From NCBI GenBank assembly GCA_035550715.1, contig DASZOP010000208.1, forward strand, positions 1 to 5,071: a stretch of DNA of 5,071 nt, read 5' to 3'. Positions 1 through 5,071 of the stretch are shown piece after piece. Below the pieces are notes generated by a model that was not told the origin of the DNA, did not search any database, and saw nothing but the letters and a program-made list of their open reading frames with translations. Position numbers and translations under genes: made by a program. Position 1 is the stretch's first letter, and the number at the start of each line of letters is the position of its first letter. This stretch comes from DASRVA01 sp035550715. Lineage in GTDB: Bacteria > Gemmatimonadota > Gemmatimonadetes > JACCXV01 > JAHWKZ01.

Positions 1-1
1 G

Positions 2-127
2 TCGCGCGCCTTGATCTCGCTCGTTTTGAGCGCCCTCCGGTCCTCGGAACAGCTGCAATTGAAGGGCCTTCTGCGCCAGCCCGGCCTGTGGCTTGCGAAG
101 GGGAGAGGGCGGCGGGAGATTGGATGA
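2..127 (+). CDS. C-terminal end of an unidentified protein (5' partial)
   Basis: An open frame enters from the left edge and ends at TGA 125-127, giving 41 visible residues that end in ...KGRGRREIG. The fragment is leucine- and arginine-rich (RALISLVLSALRSSEQLQLK, then LLRQPGLWLAKGRG) and looks like a helical, basic C-terminal tail. I do not recognise the family. It is probably coding because its third codon positions are mostly G or C, while the competing frame, which continues into tlpA, has many A/T third positions over bases 1-60. Its stop also overlaps the next start as ATGA, a typical translational-coupling junction in an operon. Too little is present to assign a function. Confidence 0.6.
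   Translation, partial: SRALISLVLSALRSSEQLQLKGLLRQPGLWLAKGRGRREIG
114..118 (+). promoter_or_regulatory. Ribosome binding site deciding the tlpA start
   Basis: GGGAG lies 5 bases before ATG 124. It supports ATG 124 over the upstream in-frame GTG at 88, which has no comparable purine-rich motif at the right distance and would put 12 charged or polar residues in front of the signal peptide. ATGs at 130 and 133 are alternatives, but they fit the spacing and the ATGA overlap less well. Confidence 0.6.
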
Positions 128-705
128 GAATGATGCGGCGAGAGGCGATTTTCATCCTGATCGTGACGGCTCTCACGGCTGGATGCGGGAGCGGGTCCGA
201 GGCGCGGACCGACGAAGCATCGGAGGCCGGGGCGGAAGCCGCGGCCACGGCCCGCGCGGCACCGCCGTTCGCGCTGGAGACGCTGGACGGCGACTCGCTT
301 TCGCTGGCCGACGTGGCGGATCGCAAGGTCGTCCTGGTCAACTTCTGGGCATCGTGGTGCGAGCCCTGCAAGGATGAGATCCCGATCCTGATCGCGCTGC
401 ACGAGGAGTACGGTGAGCGGGGCTTCATGGTTCTGGGAGCCACGGTCGACGACCTGCCGAGGGACTCGCGAGCTTTTGTAGAGGAGATGGAAATACCCTA
501 TCCCTCGGTCATCACCACGCCCCGGATGCGCGAGGCATGGCGGCTGGCCCCGTGGCTTCCGACGACCTTCCTCATCGTCGACGGGAGGATCGTGGAGGAG
601 TGGATCGGCCCTCAGGCGCGTGACGTGTTCGAGTACTCCATCCGCGTCGGCCTCGGCCTCGCTCCGGCGCTCGAGGACGTGATCCGGACCGACGCCCGTA
701 GCTGA
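124..705 (+). CDS. TlpA/ResA-family thiol-disulfide oxidoreductase, predicted lipoprotein
   Basis: This is a 193-residue periplasmic thioredoxin-fold protein of the TlpA/ResA/CcmG group, which typically reduces disulfides, for example in apocytochrome c during haem attachment. Residues 1-20 form a signal peptide with basic MRMMRRE and a hydrophobic core, ending in LTAGC with Cys21 as the likely lipidated residue; Thr at -3 makes the lipobox imperfect. Residues 22-46 are a low-complexity Ala/Glu/Ser linker. The thioredoxin domain runs from about 47 to the end, with the active site WCEPC (Cys79 and Cys82) after VLVNFWAS and the cis-proline at Pro146 in LPTTFLI. The start is ATG 124 (RBS, ATGA overlap); GTG 88 would add 12 residues. 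ccdA begins one base after the stop, and CcdA is the expected source of reducing power. The fold is certain. The specific role (cytochrome c maturation or general periplasmic reduction) is inferred, because no cytochrome or other ccm/res gene is visible. Confidence 0.93.
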   Translation: MRMMRREAIFILIVTALTAGCGSGSEARTDEASEAGAEAAATARAAPPFALETLDGDSLSLADVADRKVVLVNFWASWCEPCKDEIPILIALHEEYGERGFMVLGATVDDLPRDSRAFVEEMEIPYPSVITTPRMREAWRLAPWLPTTFLIVDGRIVEEWIGPQARDVFEYSIRVGLGLAPALEDVIRTDARS

Positions 706-706
706 T

Positions 707-1462
707 ATGCCGGGCGAGCTCTCCTTCGCGGTCGCCTTCGGGGCGGGCGTGGTCTCCTTCCTTAGCCCGTGCGTGCTGCCCCTCTTCCCGTCCTATCTTT
801 CGTTCATCACCGGCCTGACGTTCGACGAGCTCGCTGCGCCCGGTCCAGACGCCAGGGCCCGCATCCGTCGCCTGACGGTGGTCCACTCGCTGCTCTTCAT
901 CCTCGGCTTCGCGCTCGTCTTCATCGCGCTCGGCGCCTCGGCCACCGTCGTCGGGCAGTTCATGCGCTCGAACCAGGTCTGGATCCGGCGACTGGCCGGG
1001 GTAGTCATCGTCCTGTTCGGGCTCCACATCAGCGGACTCCTGACGCTTCCATTCCTGCACCGTGAGCGGCGCCTCCACCTGCAGCGCCGTCCATCAGGGC
1101 TTCTCGGCTCGGTCCTCGTCGGGTTCGCGTTCGGTGCGGGCTGGACGCCGTGCATCGGCCCGATCCTGGGAGCGATCCTGACCATGGCCGGTACGACCGG
1201 CGAGCTGCGGCAGGGCGTCGCCATGCTGGCGGTGTATTCGGCCGGCCTGGGCCTGCCATTCTTCGCCGCGGCGCTCGGGTTCAACGCGTTCCTGGCGGGC
1301 TTCCGGCGCGCCCGGCGGTGGATCCGCCCGATCGAGATCGGAAGCGGGATCGTGCTGGTGACGGTCGGGGTCCTGATCTTCACGAACTCGTTCGCGGTGC
1401 TGGCCGCGTACCTGAACCGGGTCCTCCTCCCGCTGTTCCCGTTCATCGCCGAGAACATCTGA
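707..1462 (+). CDS. ccdA: CcdA-type cytochrome c biogenesis / thiol-disulfide transmembrane protein
   Basis: This 251-residue polytopic membrane protein of the CcdA/DsbD transmembrane family moves electrons from cytoplasmic thioredoxin across the inner membrane to extracytoplasmic thioredoxin-like proteins. I count about six hydrophobic segments, near residues 6-34, 58-82, 94-115, 132-160, 168-195 and 209-232. The two family cysteines are present: Cys22 in FLSPCVLPLFPSY of the first segment and Cys149 in GWTPCIGPILG of the fourth, each followed by the proline-rich kink typical of the family. Length is normal for stand-alone CcdA, with no fused periplasmic DsbD domains. ATG 707 follows the tlpA stop by one base (TGATATG) and has no strong Shine-Dalgarno of its own, so translation is probably coupled to tlpA. 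The adjacent TlpA is the obvious electron acceptor. The basic loop RERRLHLQRR (near residues 118-128) is likely cytoplasmic. Confidence 0.95.
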   Translation: MPGELSFAVAFGAGVVSFLSPCVLPLFPSYLSFITGLTFDELAAPGPDARARIRRLTVVHSLLFILGFALVFIALGASATVVGQFMRSNQVWIRRLAGVVIVLFGLHISGLLTLPFLHRERRLHLQRRPSGLLGSVLVGFAFGAGWTPCIGPILGAILTMAGTTGELRQGVAMLAVYSAGLGLPFFAAALGFNAFLAGFRRARRWIRPIEIGSGIVLVTVGVLIFTNSFAVLAAYLNRVLLPLFPFIAENI

Positions 1463-1531
1463 TCCGTGTGGTCGGGAGGGAGGGCGGTCCCTACATTCCG
1501 CGCGCCGAGTCGGCCTCCACATCCCCCACCC

Positions 1532-1537
1532 GGAGGG
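1532..1537 (+). promoter_or_regulatory. Ribosome binding site of the 61-residue membrane protein
   Basis: GGAGGG ends 3 bases before ATG 1541 (the GGAGG core ends 4 bases before it). It selects ATG 1541 over the in-frame GTG at 1466, whose extra 25 residues are proline- and arginine-rich and do not look like a natural N-terminus. Confidence 0.6.
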
Positions 1538-1540
1538 CGC

Positions 1541-1726
1541 ATGGACTGGTTCTACGTCTACTTCGTCGGCTTCCTCATCCTGATCGCGGCGGTCGGGATG
1601 GGGCTCGCCAGGGTCGGGGTGTCCGCGGCCTGGATCTTCATCGTCTGTCTGGCCCTCTTCGGAATCGCGGTCATGAGTGCGGTCAAACGCACACGGGGAG
1701 ACGGCTCGGGCGGCGACGCCGGCTGA
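1541..1726 (+). CDS. Small two-segment membrane protein of unknown function
   Basis: This encodes 61 residues beginning MDWFYVYFVGFLILIAAVGM. Two hydrophobic segments are clear, about residues 4-22 and 29-48, separated by a short LARVGVS turn. A basic, polar tail (KRTRGDGSGGDAG) follows, so by the positive-inside rule both ends are probably cytoplasmic. There is one cysteine (Cys36), inside the second segment. I do not recognise the family. A good Shine-Dalgarno, GC-biased third positions and a place within a packed same-strand block support it as a real gene. Its TGA stop is in the same frame as ybbR, with only two codons between this stop and the TTG start of ybbR, so it is probably co-translated with ybbR. 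It could be a membrane partner of YbbR or simply a passenger; nothing in the sequence decides this. Confidence 0.75.
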   Translation: MDWFYVYFVGFLILIAAVGMGLARVGVSAAWIFIVCLALFGIAVMSAVKRTRGDGSGGDAG

Positions 1727-1732
1727 GCGCCC

Positions 1733-2437
1733 TTGTCCGGGATCGCCGCCTGGCTGCGTGACTTCTTCACTCAGAACCTGGGCTACAAGCTCGTTGCCCT
1801 CGCGCTGGCCCTTCTGCTGTGGTTCGACGTGACCTCCGACGAGACCGCGCTCATCGACTATCCGGTCCCGCTGAGCATCGCCGTGGAAGGCGGGGACATG
1901 ATCGTCACCAACGACGTTCCGCACGAGGTCGACGTGCGCTTTTCGGGGACAGGGAAGGAGTTGCTGCGCCTGGATCGTGATCGGCTGGCGATCCGCAAGG
2001 AAGTTCGCGGCGACGAGAACGACACCCTGCAGATCGATCTCGGACCGCAGGACGTCCAGCGGCCGGGCGATCTGAACGTCATCCCGACCGGTGTGATCCC
2101 GAGCCGGATCACAGTGGTGACGGACCGTTTCATAGAGAAGACGGTCCCGCTGGCAACCGTGGGCAGGATCGAGGTTGACCCCGACCGTCGCGTGATCGGT
2201 CTGGAGGTCGAACCCCGAAGCGTGCGAATCCGGGGCGTCACGGCGGAGATCCGGCCTATAGGCTCGCTGGAGTTCGACCTTTCCCAGATCTCCGCCGACG
2301 AGGGACCCTTCGACGAGCGGCTGGAGATCGCCGTGCCGGAGAGCCTGAGGACCGTGAAGGTCTCACCGGACACCGTTCGGATCCGCGGCCGGGTCGTTCC
2401 GGTCCGTCCCCCCGAGTCCGCCGGCGAGCCTCCTTGA
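1733..2437 (+). CDS. YbbR-domain membrane-anchored protein
   Basis: This 234-residue protein has a short cytoplasmic N-terminus, one membrane anchor (about residues 18-31, YKLVALALALLLWF) and an extracytoplasmic region that reads as two YbbR-type beta repeats, roughly 41-131 and 133-225. Matching strand motifs recur: PHEVDVRFSG at 63-72, PRSVRIRG at 161-168 and DTVRIRGRV near the end. In Firmicutes, YbbR proteins (CdaR) bind and modulate the diadenylate cyclase CdaA, whose gene normally sits directly upstream. No cyclase is visible here; that position is taken by the 61-residue membrane protein. The start is inferred to be TTG 1733: it is only two codons after an in-frame TGA, no ATG or GTG lies before the conserved membrane anchor, and the anchor must be included. 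Shine-Dalgarno support is weak, consistent with coupling to the preceding gene. The C-terminal PPESAGEPP tail is probably unstructured. Family assignment is confident; the partner and function are not known. Confidence 0.85.
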   Translation: MSGIAAWLRDFFTQNLGYKLVALALALLLWFDVTSDETALIDYPVPLSIAVEGGDMIVTNDVPHEVDVRFSGTGKELLRLDRDRLAIRKEVRGDENDTLQIDLGPQDVQRPGDLNVIPTGVIPSRITVVTDRFIEKTVPLATVGRIEVDPDRRVIGLEVEPRSVRIRGVTAEIRPIGSLEFDLSQISADEGPFDERLEIAVPESLRTVKVSPDTVRIRGRVVPVRPPESAGEPP

Positions 2438-3426
2438 TCACGGTGGGCATCGAGACCTCGTGCGACGACACGTCGATCGCCATCCTGGAGGGGGAGCAAC
2501 GGCTCCTGGCGAACGTCGTGAGCTCGCAGGTCGAGCACGAGGCGTACGGCGGGGTCGTTCCGGAGCTGGCGAGCCGGGCGCACGTGACCAACGTCCTGCC
2601 GGTCTTCCGTCGGGCCCTGGCCGACGCCGGTCTCGGTGCGGAAGCGATCGACCTGATCGGCGTCACCCATGCCCCGGGGCTCATCGGTTCGCTTCTGGTC
2701 GGCGGCGCGTTCGCCCAGGGGATGGCGCTCGCCCTGGAGCGGCCCCTGGTCCCCGTTCACCACCTCGAGGCCCACGTGGTCGCCAACCTGCTCGATCATC
2801 CTGATCTCGAGCTCCCCGCGGTGGCGCTCATCGTGTCGGGAGGCCATACCCTCCTGGTCCATGTCCCGGCATGGGGGACGTACCGGCTCCTCGGACGGAC
2901 CCGCGACGACGCGGCGGGCGAGGCGTTCGACAAGGTGGCCAAGCTGCTCGGGCTGGGGTTCCCGGGAGGTCCGGCGATCGAGCGGCGGGCGAGGGAGGGC
3001 GATCCCGACGCCATCCTGTTCCCCCGGCCGATGATGGATCGCGCGGACCTGGACTTCTCCTTCTCGGGGCTGAAAACCGCCGTCCTCCAGTGGGTGGAAG
3101 GGCAGGCCCCGGCGACCGTCGAGCGTCGTCTGTCCGACCTGTGCGCATCCTTCCAGGCGGCGGTGGTCGAGGTTCTGGCCGAGAAAACCGCCCGGGCGGC
3201 CTCCCGCCTCGAAGTGCCGACCGTCCTCCTGGCCGGCGGAGTCGCCTGCAATCTTGCCCTGAGGGCGGAGATCCGGGAGCGCGCCTCCGGCCGGCGGGTC
3301 CTCTGGCCGCGACCGATCCTGTGCACCGACAACGGGGCGATGATCGCCCGCACGGCCCTGCTGCATCGCGAGGAAGGCGTTGCCCCGGGAGGGTTCGACG
3401 TGGCCGCCAGCCTGGCCTTGGCGTGA
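2434..3426 (+). CDS. tsaD: tRNA N6-adenosine threonylcarbamoyltransferase TsaD
   Basis: TsaD (Kae1/Gcp/YgjD family, ASKHA fold) transfers the threonylcarbamoyl group from threonylcarbamoyl-AMP to A37 of ANN-decoding tRNAs, working with TsaB and TsaE in the cytoplasm. At 330 residues it is full length. Visible motifs in order are GIETSCDDTS (5-14), the metal-binding HHLEAH (109-114, with His110 and His114 as ligands by family analogy), SGGHT (135-139), GEAFDKVAKLLGLGFPGGP, FSFSGLKT (208-215), GGVACN (268-273) and CTDNGAMIA with the third metal ligand Asp299. All key residues are present, so it should be active. The start is TTG 2434, which overlaps the ybbR stop as TTGA; GTG 2443 is possible but would remove three residues before the first conserved strand. 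The overlap implies translational coupling to ybbR. TsaB, TsaC and TsaE are not encoded in this window. Confidence 0.97.
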   Translation: MITVGIETSCDDTSIAILEGEQRLLANVVSSQVEHEAYGGVVPELASRAHVTNVLPVFRRALADAGLGAEAIDLIGVTHAPGLIGSLLVGGAFAQGMALALERPLVPVHHLEAHVVANLLDHPDLELPAVALIVSGGHTLLVHVPAWGTYRLLGRTRDDAAGEAFDKVAKLLGLGFPGGPAIERRAREGDPDAILFPRPMMDRADLDFSFSGLKTAVLQWVEGQAPATVERRLSDLCASFQAAVVEVLAEKTARAASRLEVPTVLLAGGVACNLALRAEIRERASGRRVLWPRPILCTDNGAMIARTALLHREEGVAPGGFDVAASLALA

Positions 3427-3471
3427 GGTGAGGCGTTGTCCACACCGTCGGTGTCCATGGTTCGACGATAA

Positions 3472-3544
3472 CGCGCGGGCGGCGCGGCGAACGGCCCCCC
3501 CCATGAAGCGGGCGGCGGCGCGAGGCTCGCTTCTTGCCCGCGCG
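3472..3544. repeat. 9-bp perfect inverted repeat with a 55-base spacer
   Basis: CGCGCGGGC at 3472-3480 and GCCCGCGCG at 3536-3544 are exact reverse complements. A second, shorter pair lies inside: GAAGCG at 3505-3510 with CGCTTC at 3528-3533. The transcript could fold here, but the arms are pure G/C in a GC-rich spacer and no T-run follows, so this is not a canonical terminator. The right arm overlaps the -12 element of the proposed sigma-54 promoter. Chance is a realistic explanation. Confidence 0.35.
3523..3538 (+). promoter_or_regulatory. Candidate sigma-54 (-24/-12) promoter
   Basis: AGGCTCGCTTCTTGCC fits the sigma-54 pattern TGGCACG-N4-TTGCW at 9 of the 12 specified positions. The two near-invariant dinucleotides are present with exact spacing: GG at 3524-3525 and GC at 3536-3537, separated by 10 bases. 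The TTGC block is intact and is the only TTGC on this strand in the 3427-3626 gap. Mismatches are the first T, the A of GGCA and the final W. Transcription would begin near 3549, leaving a leader of roughly 78 bases before ATG 3627. The downstream gene encodes a sigma-54 activator, which raises plausibility. No enhancer site could be identified, since the DNA-binding domain of the activator is not visible. Confidence 0.4.
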
Positions 3545-3558
3545 ATGGATTTTCCGGC

Positions 3559-3568
3559 GCCGATCGGC
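3559..3568. repeat. 10-bp perfect palindrome (possible operator)
   Basis: GCCGATCGGC reads identically on both strands. It lies about 10 bases downstream of the predicted sigma-54 start point, in the leader of the regulator gene, where a dimeric protein could bind. A 10-bp palindrome in a 200-base GC-rich spacer has an appreciable chance of occurring at random, so a regulatory role is only a possibility. Confidence 0.25.
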
Positions 3569-3617
3569 TAAACGTGAAGGACACCCCGCCACCGGTCGAT
3601 CACGCTTCAAGCGAGCC

Positions 3618-3621
3618 GAGG
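3618..3621 (+). promoter_or_regulatory. Ribosome binding site of the TPR/AAA+ regulator
   Basis: GAGG lies 5 bases before ATG 3627, a good Shine-Dalgarno position. It supports ATG 3627 as the start of the regulator; the frame has no other ATG until residue 118, well inside the helical domain. The short inverted repeat CGCTTCAAGCG at 3603-3613 is just upstream but leaves the site itself unpaired. Confidence 0.6.
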
Positions 3622-3626
3622 TCCGC

Positions 3627-5071
3627 ATGTCCCAGCCCGAGCCTCTGACGCTCGATCCACGGACCGAGCGACTCCTGGAGTCCATCGAGATCGTCCCGAT
3701 CGAGACCGAGCGCGCCCGCTCGGCCGGCAGTCAGCGCCGGGCCGGGCTCCGGCTCCGGGACCAGGGCCAGTACGGCGAGGCCGAGCTCTGCCTGCGGGTC
3801 GCGTACCTCGCGGCGCGCCAGGCGGGCGACGCGGAGCAGGCGGCGCAGATCGGGCTCGACCTGGCTCGCAGCGTGGTCTATCGCTCGCCACGCGAGGCGC
3901 TGGGGATCATCCGCCAGGTCCTCCATGGGCGACCGGCGAGCCTGGACGCGGTCTGCTTGCACAACCTGATCGGATCGCTGCTCATGGAGCTGTGCGAGGC
4001 GGAGCTCGCCGAGCTCAGCTTCGAGCGCGCCTCGGACGGCCGGCTGGCGGGGGCGCCGGTCTATCGGGCTTACGCCGAGGCGAACCGGGCGCGCAACGCT
4101 TTCGAGCGCGGCAACCCCATCGAAGCGGCGCGGCTGAACCGCCGGGTGCTGGGTCGGCTCGAATCCCTCGATGATCCAGCGGGCGCGGGCCTGGTCCTCT
4201 TCAACATGGCCATTCACGCGGTACGGGAAGGGACCTTCGACGATGCGGTCCGGCTGCTCGAGCGGAGCCGCGAACGGCAGCGTGCCTCCGGCCACCTGCG
4301 TCTGGCGGCCATGGAGGAGCTGTGCCGCGGCGAGCTGGCGCTGGCGGTGGGGGACCGGGGGGCGGCCCGCGAGCGATTCGACCGCTGTGAACGGATCGCC
4401 GGCCAGGCGTCGCTCCCCGCCGTGCGGGCGCGTGCGCTCATCTGGAAGACCCTGCTCCGGGAGGACCCCGGCGGCGCCGCACTCCTGACCGACCTCGAGA
4501 CGGCGGCCCGGGATCTGCACGCCCGCGGAATGCGGACCGACAGCGCCATCGTCTACGTCGTCGCCTCGTGCTACGCGGAGCGCGAGGGACTTCCGCACGA
4601 GCGATACCACGCGGTGGCGCGCTCCATCCTCGGGCAGGACTCGGCGGTGCGTCAGCTCCGCGATCTCTATTCGCGCACCGTTCGGGCCATGCGCTCTCCT
4701 CCCCGGCGCGTCGAACGGGAGCTCTTCCCGGACTTCCTGAGCCAGTCCCCGACGATCCTGCGAGTCAAGGAGCGCCTCCACCGCCTGGTGGACACCGACG
4801 TCCGGATCCTGCTCGAAGGGGAGTCGGGGACCGGCAAGACGTACCTCGCGCGGCAGCTCCACGCGGCGGGTCGCAAGCCGGGACCCCTCGTCGTGGTCGA
4901 CTGCACGAACCTCGAGGAGAACCTGTTCGAGTCCAAACTCTTCGGCCATCGCAGGGGGGCGTTCACGGGCGCCGTCTCGGACGCCGTGGGCCTGGTCGAG
5001 CAGGCCCACACGGGGACCCTCTTCCTGGACGAGATCGGCGAGCTGCCGCTGGAGATCCAGGCCAAGCTGCT
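3627..5071 (+). CDS. TPR-fused sigma-54-dependent transcriptional activator (3' partial)
   Basis: 481 complete codons are visible before the right edge. Residues 1-30 are a polar leader. Residues about 35-340 are a leucine/alanine/arginine-rich all-helical region with degenerate TPR-like pairs (near 37-70, 144-177, 186-220 and 226-259, e.g. REGTFDDAVRLLERSRERQR), likely a protein- or ligand-sensing scaffold. From about 365 (ELFPDFLSQSPTILRVKERL) a sigma-54-interaction AAA+ domain begins: Walker A GESGTGKT at 398-405, the sigma-54-contacting loop GAFTGA at 444-449 within KLFGHRRGAFTGA, and Walker B TLFLDEIGELP at 464-474. These are the residues needed to hydrolyse ATP and remodel the sigma-54 holoenzyme. 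There is no receiver, GAF or PAS domain at the N-terminus, so this is not a standard NtrC-type response regulator. The sensor and arginine-finger region and any C-terminal HTH lie beyond the window. A candidate sigma-54 promoter precedes the gene, suggesting control by itself or another activator. The AAA+ assignment is certain; the TPR call is moderate. Confidence 0.93.
   Translation, partial: MSQPEPLTLDPRTERLLESIEIVPIETERARSAGSQRRAGLRLRDQGQYGEAELCLRVAYLAARQAGDAEQAAQIGLDLARSVVYRSPREALGIIRQVLHGRPASLDAVCLHNLIGSLLMELCEAELAELSFERASDGRLAGAPVYRAYAEANRARNAFERGNPIEAARLNRRVLGRLESLDDPAGAGLVLFNMAIHAVREGTFDDAVRLLERSRERQRASGHLRLAAMEELCRGELALAVGDRGAARERFDRCERIAGQASLPAVRARALIWKTLLREDPGGAALLTDLETAARDLHARGMRTDSAIVYVVASCYAEREGLPHERYHAVARSILGQDSAVRQLRDLYSRTVRAMRSPPRRVERELFPDFLSQSPTILRVKERLHRLVDTDVRILLEGESGTGKTYLARQLHAAGRKPGPLVVVDCTNLEENLFESKLFGHRRGAFTGAVSDAVGLVEQAHTGTLFLDEIGELPLEIQAKL

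Noticed and set aside
88..123. GTG 88 as the tlpA start
   Set aside because: It would prepend 12 residues (ACEGERAAGDW after the initiator) to a well-formed signal peptide and lies inside the end of the upstream gene. ATG 124 has the better RBS and the ATGA overlap.
1469..1497. Possible sigma-70 promoter in the ccdA-small gene gap (TGGTCG, 17 bases, TACATT)
   Set aside because: The -35 matches TTGACA at only three of six positions. TACATT alone is not enough, and the gap lies within a same-strand gene block.
1466..1540. GTG 1466 as the start of the small membrane protein
   Set aside because: The extra 25 residues are proline- and arginine-rich and inconsistent with the following membrane segment at the N-terminus. 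ATG 1541 has a strong GGAGG site.
1094..1924. 276-codon open frame on the - strand
   Set aside because: It crosses three + strand genes, and its product is a highly charged Arg/Asp/Glu/Gln mixture without any hydrophobic core or motif.
3442..3454. ACACCG-T-CGGTGT hairpin just after tsaD as a terminator
   Set aside because: Only about five pairs can form around a three-base loop, and no T-run follows, so it does not meet the criteria for an intrinsic terminator. A factor-dependent end cannot be excluded.
1858..3504. 548-codon open frame on the - strand
   Set aside because: It lies antisense to ybbR and tsaD, both of which have clear family motifs. Its translation is arginine/glycine/proline-rich low-complexity sequence with no recognisable motif, as expected opposite GC-rich coding DNA.
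3503..3571. 22-codon open frame in the tsaD-regulator spacer (MKRAAARGSLLARAMDFPAPIG)
   Set aside because: There is no Shine-Dalgarno; the preceding bases are a run of Cs. It overlaps the proposed promoter element and is too short to support as a gene. It is the tail of a longer shadow frame inside tsaD.
3546..3574. Sigma-70 promoter before the regulator (TGGATT, 17 bases, TAAACG)
   Set aside because: Both hexamers match consensus at only about three of six positions, which is no better than chance.
3600..5009. 469-codon open frame on the - strand
   Set aside because: It is antisense to the sigma-54 activator, whose Walker A, GAFTGA and Walker B motifs prove the + strand frame. It is a GC-bias artefact.

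Overview
This is a high-GC bacterial window (about two thirds G+C by eye, codon third positions dominated by G and C). All recognisable genes are on the + strand. The combination of a lipoprotein-type TlpA, CcdA, YbbR, TsaD and a TPR-fused sigma-54 activator, with repeated TTG starts, suggests a diderm bacterium from a high-GC environmental phylum (Gemmatimonadota- or Eisenbacteria/Krumholzibacteria-like, for example). No marker here fixes the phylum, so this is inference.

Positions 1-3426 form one tightly packed, probably co-transcribed block. The C-terminal end of an unidentified gene (2-127) overlaps the start of a TlpA/ResA-like thioredoxin lipoprotein (124-705) in an ATGA junction. One base later comes the membrane electron carrier CcdA (707-1462). 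After a 78-base gap there is a 61-residue protein with two membrane segments (1541-1726), then a YbbR-domain protein with a TTG start (1733-2437). Its stop overlaps the TTG start of tsaD (2434-3426), the t6A37 tRNA-modification enzyme. TlpA and CcdA form a functional pair: CcdA carries electrons across the membrane and TlpA uses them on periplasmic disulfides. YbbR and TsaD are housekeeping genes; their link to the redox pair is positional only.

Positions 3427-3626 are a 200-base intergenic region with a good match to a sigma-54 (-24/-12) promoter, a 10-bp perfect palindrome, other inverted repeats and a clear ribosome binding site for the next gene.

Positions 3627-5071 hold the first 481 codons of a large regulator: an N-terminal helical, TPR-like region of about 340 residues, then the start of a sigma-54-type AAA+ domain with intact Walker A, GAFTGA and Walker B. 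It runs off the right edge, so the rest of the AAA+ domain and any DNA-binding domain are not visible. A sigma-54-type promoter in front of a sigma-54 activator suggests autoregulation or a cascade, and is the most interesting feature. I found no mobile element, CRISPR array, tRNA or rRNA, and nothing that clearly amounts to an undescribed system.
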